Part shown: positions 12,701 to 24,700 of the stretch, one piece after another | Layout: each line of letters begins with the position of its first letter | How positions within the stretch are numbered: position 1 is the first letter of the stretch | DNA from: Sipunculus nudus | Lineage: Eukaryota; Annelida; Sipuncula; Golfingiida; Sipunculidae | Reading direction: 5' to 3' | Assembly (NCBI GenBank): GCA_026874595.1 | Contig: CM049317.1 | Location: 30,546,901-30,610,900 of the forward strand | DNA: 64,000 bases | Made by a program: the position numbers and the translations under genes | Notes under the pieces: model-generated | Databases searched by the model: none | Told to the model about the DNA's origin: nothing | Seen by the model: the letters and a program-made list of their open reading frames with translations, nothing else

Positions 12701-15700
12701 AATTAGGCCTACTCCTAGTTTAACATAATTTGCACAGAGTTTTACTCGTAATGCTGATGTATGTATGTACTTCTAGCTCTTCACTTGAATGCGTGAGGAC
12801 AGGATAAAGTTCAGACTCTCGCTCTGGGGCAATGTGTCTGGGTCTGGAGCTCTAGACACTTTGTATACTCTAATCTTATTAAATAATTGATCATATTAGG
12901 CCAAAAGAAATAAAAGGTATGGTTCTCGGGCACCGCCTGCATTAATTTTGACCCCCAGCATCAAAAGTTTTGATTAAGATTTTCGTCTTTCAAGAAGATA
13001 AAAATAATACAATTTTAGTAAGATTTCCTTTGTTATGTAGTGCTTTTACCGGTTTAGAAAAATAATTCTGTTATTTTCAAGCTTTTCCCTGATCATATGA
13101 CATATGATAATAATTTTTAATTGAAACATACAAATACAGGTCAGTATTTAAATATTGCCGGCCTGCACTGTTTTCTGAAAAAAGTGCCTGAGAACCATAC
13201 TTTTTTTTCTTATTATTTACTCTTTATTTAAATAATAGGTCGAATTTCACTACCTCTGCGTTCCTGCTTCATCAAACTCTCATAACATTAAAATTATTTT
13301 AATGTAACCATATATGCAAGAAAAATTGATACCAGCCCAGCAAGGAAATCCCAGAGCCTATGTTGTTACATTTTTTCATTTTGACTATAGCTCACTAGCC
13401 CAGTAAGGTGTGTGACATCACATTTTACCAAGAGCCAGGCTGACTTTAGGGACTTTAGTTACATTTTGTTTTTTGATCAGCAAGTGATGTAACCCTGTTT
13501 ATGCTTGGGCATATATATGAGACTCTCACTTTGTTGTCACCAGACCTTATGGCAGGGCCTGATATAGGGTTTGAATTAATCAAGCTGGCTGGTTATATCC
13601 TGTGGCTTTCAGACCCTACCTGGGGTAACCCATCACAGTTCCTATCCTGGTATCAGAGTTGGCAGTTTTATCTGCAGCCTTAATCCACTGGATTCATCTG
13701 GATCAGATAAAACAGGTTTTATCCAGTTTTATCTGAAGTTTGGGTGTATACTGTCTGTGAAGTAGACATTTCATATTAAATTTAGGTTTCGACTGTAAAA
13801 TAATAAAGTTCTAATAAGAAATGTTTTTCTAGTTGACTGAATTATTATTAGTTTACTATATATAAAACAAACATTTCTTTTCACAGATCTATACTGAAAG
13901 TGATGCCATGATCTTAATAATAAGTCTGAGACTTTAATTATTTCTCTCCTAAAGAGTGACCTTTTAAAACATTTTCACATATTTTGTACATCATACTGAA
14001 AAAAAAGCTAAACAACTGCAGTTCATGCATGTTTAGTCAAACTCCACAATCATCGGTATCATATAATGTACTGTCATATGTTCACAGATTAACATCTATT
14101 CTTACATTGGAGAGAGTTGTACATAATCCGGTCATTTATTGCATAAATGACTTAAGATATACAGTGAAATCAGCTGTCCATAATTTTATGAGGCCAACAA
14201 TAAAATGTTTAAAAAGCTATCTTGCCCCAGTTTGGTTCTATGAATTTGGGTTAGTCATGACAGCCTGAGAGGTGAAATCTCCATTGGATCAAAGTCATTA
14301 GGGTTTTCTCCTCCTCTGCTCTCTAGTTTCCCCATAAGTTGTTGACAATAGGCTGCAAATCTCACCCAGTAGACTACCCTTGACTTTATGTAAATTTATG
14401 GTGGCTTAGGAAGATGCTATAAAGATGATACATCCTATAAGAAAATGGCCACCAGCCAGAAGAGTAACATAGCATAAGCTACAGTGACTGCAGACATCGG
14501 AAAAAAAATTATCCTGGAGGAACTTGCCAATTGGGTATCAAGCTTGCATATTGTTAATATATAAATAATCCTTCTGAACTTATTTATCCTGATAAACATA
14601 AATGGTAACTTAATTAAATTTTACAAGGTGATTCTTAGTTTGGTCAAGTTTAATCCTGTATAATCCAGATAAAAAAACTGGATTAAACAAGATAAAACCC
14701 AGTTTTATCCATTATCCTGGATTAAACCCAACCCTGCCTGGTATCTTTTAAAAGTTTTCTAAAATGCTATGTTGTTTGCCCAAATCCAATCTGCAGTTTC
14801 ATCAGGGTAATATGTCTATTTTTTCATTTTAGGACCCAAATCCTATAGTCTTGATGCTGGGGGTGCAAATGCTGATGCTCTTGGCCCAAGTGTACTCAAG
14901 GTAAACATTTTATAAATTTATGAAAAAATTTAATGCAGTGCCTGAGGGAATAGACCAGCTCCTGTGGTCTAGGGGTAGTGCACAGGACTCATAGCCTGGA
15001 GGTCATGAGTTTGAATCTCGGCCAAAGAGTTTTTTCATGGTCAACCCTGAGTGCTCTGCAGGCTTAATGGGAAGGCTGTGTCCCATTGCAGTGGTTCACT
15101 CACAAATGAGTGCACCTTTGGGGGGTTCCCCAGTGGTATGACCAAGCCACGGGTAGGATTACTTATCCAGGGCTTGCTATGCAGAAGTCACCAGGCCTGG
15201 TTACTAGGATATAAAATAAGAGGAAGTGTGTGCTGCTGCCCTGTCACATTGTCTGATACTGGAATGGAATTCTGCAGATGTACATATACGTGGTTAAGCT
15301 GCATTAAAAAATAGAGGCGGGTCCCATGTTTCAGAATCCTAGTTTTTAATACAAAAAATAATGTCCATGCCACCTGTTTAGAATGCATTAGTGTTATTCA
15401 CCATTTTAATTACATGGTTATATGATAGAACTCACTGTGATGTGGAAATTCCTTGATATTTGAATGCATGCAATCTTGTGCGATTAACATATATATTATA
15501 TTTTTATAAAAAGGTTTAAAGGATTATGAAAATATATATATATTGTGTGATTGTTAGAGAACTTGATTCTTACCAGTACTGCAGTAGTCAGGGTTTATTT
15601 TCTTGTATGAAATAAGAAACAAGTTTTTCTCACTCTAGTGAGAAGTAACTTGATAATACCTTCACAGTATCAAAATTTGTATCCCCACCTTTAGGTATAA

Positions 15701-18700
15701 ATCACTCACCCCTCAATTTATTTTTGTTCACCAGTGTCACAGAAAATCATCTCTTGTCCCATATTGGTAGAGTCTTTGAAACCCAGCCCCAACTTTAAGT
15801 TAATTATACAAAATGGTTTGTTATGCATTGCTGTGTTTAAAAACCAAGAGCTTGTGTAGATAAACAAGCTGGTACATCTACAGTCTGAAATCACATAAAT
15901 TCTACAGAAAATGTAGGTGAATAGCTTAGTTAATAGATAATTCTTGGCATTATTCAGGTACAGATTCCCTCTCAATTGGAGCAGCGGCTGGTTGAGCTGA
16001 TACAGGATGAGAAGGATCATCAAGCATCACAGACAAACATCTCCCTGAGACTGTCCACCAAGAAACTAACAGTATGTTACAGTATAAACATCTCCCTGAG
16101 ACTGTCCACCAAGAAACTGAGAGTATGTTACAGTATAAACATCTCCCTGAGACTGTCCACCAAGAAACTGACAGTATGTTTCAGTACAAATATCTCCCCG
16201 AGACTGTCCACCAAGAAACTGACAGTATGTTTCAGTACAAATATCTCCCTGAGACTGTTCACCAAGAAACTCACAGTATGTTACAGGACAAACATCTCCC
16301 TGAGACTGTCCACCAAGACACATTACGTACAGTACATATGTTGGGGACTGAGAGCCCTCAGATTTTTTTCTTTTGCTATATATGAATTTATACCTGTGGG
16401 AGTACAGGCAGTGAGGTTAGACTCAAGTATGGACTCAAATTGATTCCAAACTCAGGTTCACTTTTCCAAGGATCCAGACTTGGACCTGAAGGTCTTGGAC
16501 TCATACTTGTACTCAGACTCTGAGGTAAGGAGCCCAGCATAGCCATAATGGAAAAACTCTGTCACTGAAGTATTGATATTCCCTTTTGATAACAAAGGAT
16601 ACACTGACATGAATTGAACTATTGACAGAATATTAAATATAAAAATACAATAAAAATTTAGTTCTATATATATAAAATTTAAAAATTAGGTTACACTCAT
16701 AATTTGTCGGATATTTTTCTCATGCTGATAAAACTTATCATCCTTCAGATGGAGTTCTAAATATCTAAAATATATGGATAAACTTATCAAATTAGGAATA
16801 CTTTGTCTTTATAACAAAATTTTGTCTTAGATTTTGACTTGGTTTCATAAGACTCTTGACTCAACTGTAGAGCTGGAAAAAAGAACAAAGAAAGTTAACC
16901 AGTGGTATCTTTTTTTGTGTTTCAGGACCTTTACCAATCATTAGCAAGGGCTGGATTCCAACATACCCAGATCACACAAGCAATGTCCAACACTGTGAAA
17001 TATGGTGGGGGAATATTGGATGCTCTTGATTGGCTGTGCCTGAACACACCTAATGGTAAGTTTGTTTAAAACAGGGTATATATGATTTAGAAATGCCCCA
17101 GAACAGGATTAGTAAGACCAGTGATTCTCTCTGTAGATCATGTCAAGTTGATCTGTATCCATCTCACATAATATACAAGGAAATGCAGCACACTTGAAGC
17201 ATGCACATTAAATTTTCATGTTACAGTCTGACCCATTTGGTGTATTCCTCCTTTTTATAGATCAATTGTGTTTGTTTTGAATACAGATCTTTTTACAAAT
17301 AACAGGGGCCTGGACAGTCAAGGGGCAAAACACTTGGCTCTCTCCATTGGCAACCCATGTTCAGTCCCTGGCATGGGAGAGTGAGTTGTAGTTGCCCGTC
17401 CCAGGCCGGTGGTTTTCTCCGGGTTCTCTGGTTTCCTCCACCCCTACAGACTACTGAATGCCATCATCTGAGCCATGGAGAGTGCCTTGATAAGTTAATA
17501 ACTATTAGTACAATCCATGTAAAATAAATAAGTTTATATTATGTAGCTCTCATAGACTGACTGGAACACATCTATCATCCCAGACAGTTCAGACTTAGAA
17601 TTCTTCTTTTTAGATCTACGTAAGGTAAGAACTGTTTTGTGATTTTTAGCTCAGCTGACTATAAGTCATCTGAGCTATAGTCGTGGTCCATTGTCTGTCG
17701 CCCGTCCGTCTGTCCGTCCGTCCGTCTGTCTGGATGTCCGTCCGTAAGACTGGCACGTTTCGACACCATTGGACCTATGAATCTGAAATTCAGCATACAG
17801 TAAGATGTCCCCAAAATCTTCTACCATGCCGAAAATTTGGTCAATAGGACTTTGTTCCTTCGAGATATTAAGGAAAAACCTTGATTTTTTATTAGAAATC
17901 TATTTTTACACTTCAGGACTGCCTAATATCAAAACCACTCATCTGGTTTTCTTCATATTTACCATAAATATTTCTCTATATAGTTCCTATGTACATGCCA
18001 GAAATTAAGTCAGTATTATTTAATTTAAAGAAGTTATGGGCCCAAACATAATGGACTTTGTAAAAAAATCAGGAAAGATATTTGGTCACTTAAGACCAAA
18101 AGTGTTAAAGGTAGGTACTTTTTTTTAGTAATACAACTTTAATTAATCAAAATTTAATTGTATACCAAAAATTAGATCAAAATCTGTTAAATTTTTTTAA
18201 ATATTGGCAAAAATATAAAATTGGTACCTTAAATTTTGCCCAACTTTGGCCACGGCACGTTTTTTTCCTGTAAGTACTGTGGATTTAATTTTCACAGCAT
18301 GTACACATAAGGATTAAATCTGTTAAAATCTGAAATTTGAAAATAAAAGCTGCAAAATTAGGCTAGTTATTGAATTTTTTTGGAGGCTCTTGTTGTATTC
18401 CCTTACATTGTCAAGCAGTCCACTTTAATGACTGTAGGTCATTCAGTGCACATCTCTATGCTCCCCAGGCTGTTGGCATAATGTTAGATGTCCCCAAAAT
18501 CACCTGTTTCTTTCGAGATATTAAGGAAAAACCTCCGTTTTCTATAAAAAAAGCCATTGTTACACTTCAAGGCTGCCTTATATCAAAACCACTGATCTGT
18601 TTTTGATCATATTTAGTATTCACATTCTTTCATACATTTTCTATGAACTTACCAAAAATTAGGTCAATATTTGGTATTATTTTGAAGTTATGGGCCAAAA

Positions 18701-21700
18701 TATAATGCATTTTAAAAAAATCAGGAAATATATTTACTCACCTAACATGAGAATTGCTGAACCTAGAGACTTTTTTTCAGGAATATAACTTTATTTAATC
18801 AAGATTCAATTGTTTACCCAAAATTAGATCTGAATTTTGCAAATTTTTCAAGTTATTAGCATAAATAAAAAATCAATACCTTAAATTTTGTCCAACTTTG
18901 GCAATGGCACGTTTTTTCCCTGTAAGCACTGTTGATTTAATTTTCACAGCATATATTAATAAGTATTTAATCTTTTAAAATCTGAAATTTCAAAGAAATT
19001 GATTGGAAAGAATAGCTTTTATTCACGTTTTCATACACCGTGTCAAGTGTTGTTTACATCTAGCCCACCTAGTAGTACAGCCTTCACTTGCATTATGTAA
19101 CCCACCCCAGGCAGCTTGCCTTGGCTCAGCTTGGCCACTACCAGCAGGCTTCCCCTCTGCCCTGCACTCCCCCCCCCCCAGCTGGTGCATAAACTAGATG
19201 AATGTTATTATTTTCTGTATTTGATTCATTCTTATTCTAGGCTATCTATGCTACATTTTAGATTTTGTATTGTACCACCAGGGTTACAATGATTAAAGTG
19301 TACATTTAATTGTGTCCACAAAATGGTGTATTGCTATGAAAGTGTGGATGTTCATCAGATAAGTAATTCCTTACTTTAGAAGAGTGAAAACTTCACCAGG
19401 TGTGAAATTGACTATTAATTCCAGTAATTAATTAAAACTGGGATAGTAATTAGCACAATGATATTGTTTGTCCTTCATTCAACCAACAGTGTGTATACTT
19501 TATTTGAAAAGATGTTTTATTTTATCAAATTTACTGAATCTTTTATTTTATTTTGGTGAATAAAATTAAGCATGTACTGAAAACTCCAATGTGCAAAACT
19601 TTTTTAGTGATTCAAGGAATATTCTTGTAGATTCAATGTTGTGGCATTATTTTCTTTTAAATTCAGTTTAAATATTTATGATTTGAAAATAATAAAATAT
19701 ATGTGTATGCATAATATGACCCTAAATCGGCTACACTCTGGATATATAATGATTGCAACTTTTGCAACAATTCTAATATTTAAACTTATAGTTTCAGTTT
19801 TTTACTCTGTATATATAATTATTGCAACTTTTGCAACAATTCTAATATTTTTACTTATATTTTCAGTTTTTTTTATTAAAAATCAATAATACCTGTAAAT
19901 TAAAAAATGATTCAGATAAAAACTTCTTAATGGAAAAAGTGGATATGCTAAAAAATAGGCTTATATATAAACTTAAATGCATTATTCCCTTGAAAGTGAA
20001 ATAAAGGTATTAGGTCATTCTTTCCACTTGCCTGTCCATCTGTAAATTTTCATATGCATCACAGTATCTCAAAATTTTACTGTTTTTCTTCATGACAGTC
20101 TTGTCAGAGTATTAGTTTGCAATCATATATTTAGAACTTTACTATAACCAAGTAGGAGGGCCCCTTTCCTCTTAGCTTTTCATATTCTTATATAAATGAA
20201 AAACATTACAATTGAATATTTCTACATCCACCTTCGTGCTGCCCTCACTTTTCCCTTCTCCGAACCCCATCCCAAAGTCAGCCTCAGTAAGCAAGAACAA
20301 GATGAATCAGATATATTCATACTTTAATATTTTGTATAACTATTCGTCAGTAGGTACATATGTACATGCCAGATATTATGTCAATATTGTGTAATATGTA
20401 GACATAGTGGGCATCACAAAAATTTACCTTGTCAAGACTAAAGAGATATTGTGTCATACAGTCACAAATTCATAAATCACTTCATCAGCATAGTTAATCA
20501 TAACATCATATCTGTCAAATTGAAAGCTTGCAGACTACCATACACTTTAGATCCTTCAACAAATAACCTTATCATCATTCTACTACTGCTTATTACTGCT
20601 GTCATTGCATTCATATTTGCTCAAATATATCACAATTTTCAACCCCTCCTAAATAAATAAAAAATAAACCACTATATTTTACTCTATTAATCCATCAGTC
20701 AGGTAATTTCATTAATCTTTTACTCACATATTACATTACATTCCTTTACAATAGCCAAACATGTCCATGGTATTCATAAGCTTTATCGACTCGATATAAT
20801 ATCACAGTGGAGAAACATTTATAGACCAATCACAATCAGCTGAGCGCCGTGACCCAAGGGTCCCTTGTTTGTATCCAAAAGACCTTTCAAAAGTGGCACC
20901 TGGATTTCATTTTCTTGTTTGCTTTAAAAAAAATATATATATTTATTTTAAAAAAATTATAATTCAAGAACTTGATTTTGTAAAACTGAAAATTGTCAAA
21001 AATGTGTATGTTATTTATTTCCTTAATGTAACACCAACAGGCCATGTTGTTTTGCTGATGGTGAAAGCTAAAGATGCATATTTTGTGTCTTTGTTTGTGG
21101 ACATCCAGGCAGGGCTAGTCTTTCTGTAGGCCTGTGGTAGGGGTGTTCAGGTTTTGCTGTGGGTTCGGGGTGGCTTGCTGCTGCTGTCTCTGGATCCTGA
21201 CAACTTCTTTCTTTGCCCCTGGGTCTGGCAGCCATGTCTGCTGGGGTGCTGAAATGGGCTGCCTAGTACTAGAGTGGGGCTAATTCTTGGTCATAGAATA
21301 CATAAGCTTAGTTTTCAAAATTCTATATGTTGCGTTGAGGGAGCTCGGAAGGTGATGGACGTTTTAGCCTCCAATGTCACAGCTGCAAGTTAAATGAACA
21401 TCTTCAGTTAGGGCATGGCAAAGTAGCAGCATCAGTGTCCACATGAGAGGAACAACCTAATTATGATCTGCTTGTCATTGCCAGCAAGCTGCTATACTGT
21501 TGTGGAACATGATTTCATCTGGCCACCTTAGATTGCTGAGACAACAGGTCTGTGGGGCTATTCAGTTCTCTGTCACAGTCTGTGTCCTTTCCATGTGTTG
21601 TTACCATTGCATGTAATCAGTCAAATTGGAACAGGGTTCATCTTGTTCAAGCAGTCTGTGTCATGAGTATGGCTTATTTTGTAGGAACCAATGTGTACGG

Positions 21701-24700
21701 TTTAACAAACTGACATAAAACTTTATGTGCCATGATTGATGGTATTTTATTATTATGTATGAGAAAGTCCAACTGAAGTTCACAAACTTTAATCAACTGC
21801 TTAACACGTAGCGTAGCCTGAGCGAGACTACGTCTCATCCTGTCGTCTCACCCGGAAACATAAACGGCAATATTGTAAATAGTTATGAACACACACGCCA
21901 GATGGCAGTCTAATACATCACATATTACCTGCACTAGAATTTATATGGAGTTACTTACTATCAGTGTTTACCATTCAGTGATTTAGTTTTACAATCTACA
22001 GCTGTGGTTTGTTTGTACATATTGATGGATAAAGATGTCATCACATATGATGTCTTGGCATTGTATAAATAATTTTCATTATTACCCCTAAATGGCAGCA
22101 CAGATTATGAACTGTTATCTCATGGCAAACCAGTGACTAATGCAAAAGACAAACCTCCCCATTGGGACATTGCCCAAAGGCTGACACAGTATCAGAAGTA
22201 GATGTAACATTTGCATACAAATAAAGGAACAAAATTTTCTAATTAACACAAAAAAATATAAAACAAATTACCAGCATGATTTCCTACAATGTTTGTTTAT
22301 AATTTAAAGTGAGAGCTTTGTTGTTCAAGATCATGCATTATGACACAGAAATAATACTTGTGTAAAGGAAAATTGATATACTTATGTTCACTTTCAGTAT
22401 ACGAATCAGAATGGTCAGTCTTACAGATCTGAAACCTCTGTTATCCAAACAACTTTTATGTCCCCAATCTATTTGAATATCTGATTTCAATACGTGAATT
22501 TATTGTGGGTCACCACCGACTTTGCTGATCCTTCCACCTTGGGTGTTTCTGCACTCAGGGTAAATTTTGGAACAGCCCTTTGTTGGTAAGGGGTTCCCCT
22601 CTACCTAGCAACCCTGCTGGTTACCCTGTGTGTATGTCTACTTTCCGACTTGTGGTGCCAAGATGGTAACCACATTTGGACTTAGCTGTCAGAGTTTTCA
22701 GCATTCACCCATAGCCAGGTTACAACAGCACAGATTACTTGGGTAAAATTAACTTACAGGAACTGTTTTAGGGAGACTGTTTCCACCAGAGAAAGCAAAT
22801 ACAGTAAAGATAAACTGGCTTCTGTGGTATAGGGCAGACCACAGAACCAAAAGCCTGCAGGCTGAGTTGGAATCTCAGCCGAGGTGGTGGGACTTTTCAT
22901 GGTTGACCCCCTATACCTAGCGTGAGGAGGCTTAATGCAGGCTTAAATGGATGGCTGTGTCCCACAGCCATGTTTCACTTACAAATGAGTGCACCTTTCA
23001 GGTGTTCCATGGTTGTATGACCCAGCAAAGGGTCTGCAGGGTCTGCATGAGTTTAAGTGAAAGATTGGTCAGATTTTTCACCGTCAGCCCCCACCAAGGA
23101 TGAGTGCTCTGCTGCATTAATGGGAAGGCTGTGCCCCACAGTCCTGTATTACTCACTGAGAGATTCCTCAGTGTTATGATCCAGCCATTGTGATGAATAC
23201 ACACCCATGACCCAAACATTTGGCAAGACACTAGGGCTGGGTGACACCAAGATACTAAATAACATGATAGGAAACAAGTGCTGGCACCATGTCACATAAT
23301 TCCAAACCAAAATAGAACTAGGCAGATGTACATACGTAGACAAAAAATAAGATAAGACAGCGCTAAAAATGGAGGTGGTTACTTCCACCAAAAAAATATA
23401 TAAAAGTAAAGGTCTTAGCTAGCCTTTTAAGTCACATGGTATTCTTGTTGTGGATACATTGCATTAAGTACAGAACTAAAAGTTTCATGCATATGGTGGA
23501 AGTATCTGTGAAGCTCAAGATCTAATGTGAATGTTTTCAGTTCTGATATCTCGGTGTTCCTACTAGACAGATTTATGGATACACAAATGACATATCAAAC
23601 CTGGCTTTTATCACTACACAGTCTTCTAAAAATGTGTAAATGTTGCACCCTACCCCTAAGTCTAACATAAAAATTGATAAACTAGAAATTTGCTCAGAGA
23701 GCACAGACCTCCCCCAAGTTCATTTCCCCCATATTGCCTAGTCAGAAATGCAACATTTTTCCTTTTAAAAAGGTCACCATGCTGTATGTTGATTTACTGA
23801 CTCCTTTCAGGGAAACAGCACGTACTCATGGAGTGAAGTCATTGATTGTCCTCTGTGACGTCAAAACTGGCACTACAAAGATAGCCATATATCGTTACCT
23901 GCTAAGTCCCTATGTAAAAAAAATTTGCTGTTGAGCCCCATGGAATACTAGAGCTTATTTCAGGGTTATATACGCATAAATCACCCCCAAAAATTTAATC
24001 AAATGTTCTTTGTACCATTGCCCACCTATTCTGAAAATTTCATCAATCTCTGTTGAGAACTTTTTGAGTAATCTTGCTAACAAACAAACCAATGCTGCCA
24101 AAATCATAACCCCCCTTCCCCCCCTGCTTGGCTTGGCAGAGGTAATAAATGTGATCACGGTCTTATGAATGTCAAAGTTGTCTATGAAAGTTACTAATGA
24201 TTCTAGTTATACCACAAAAAGTTGTTATCACAATAATGAGGAAAACTGTTTGCTGGAAGAATACAGATAACCTCAGTGTAATGTGAATATTTTCAGATAA
24301 ACTGCCAGCTGGGTTTTCTACCACCCTCACTGAGGAGGAAGAGAAAAAGAAAAAACCCAAGAAGAGGGCGGGATTTGAACCACCCACCCAGGCTCCTGCT
24401 CCTTCTCGTCCAAAACCAGCAGCTCCAAAAGTGGAGAAAAAACAGGTAATTATCTTTATCAGTATCAGTAGAAAAATGAGTGAAATAAATAATAATAAAA
24501 TCCAAAACCTATAATAGAAAGTTTTGGAAATATCAGAGAGGTTGAAAGTTCTCAAATTTTTGAGAATGTTAGACATTTATTTTCCTGAAATTTGTATGCA
24601 AACAGATACATGTATATAAGAGATATGTTCATACTGCAGTTATGTAATTTATGAAATATTTCTAATCTGAATGACACAAGAATCAGAAAAATTTGTTTTA

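Noticed and set aside
13984-14268. 94-residue ORF inside the hAT element
   Set aside because: Starts at TTG, no similarity to hAT transposase or any family I recognise.
14956-15030. A functional tRNA gene
   Set aside because: Box A and box B words are present, but I cannot form a proper cloverleaf and the same head recurs with a shared non-tRNA body, so it is a SINE.
16081-16320. CRISPR-like array
   Set aside because: The 51-base units are contiguous with no unique spacers and lie in a eukaryotic gene; it is a minisatellite.
16066-16323. Minus-strand and second-frame repeat proteins over the 51-bp array
   Set aside because: All frames of a 51-base repeat stay open if one unit has no stop; only the exon 3 frame has homology.
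24172-24576. Minus-strand ORFs with hydrophobic runs
   Set aside because: Shadow of DHX29 exon 5 and AT-rich intron; no homology or codon signature.
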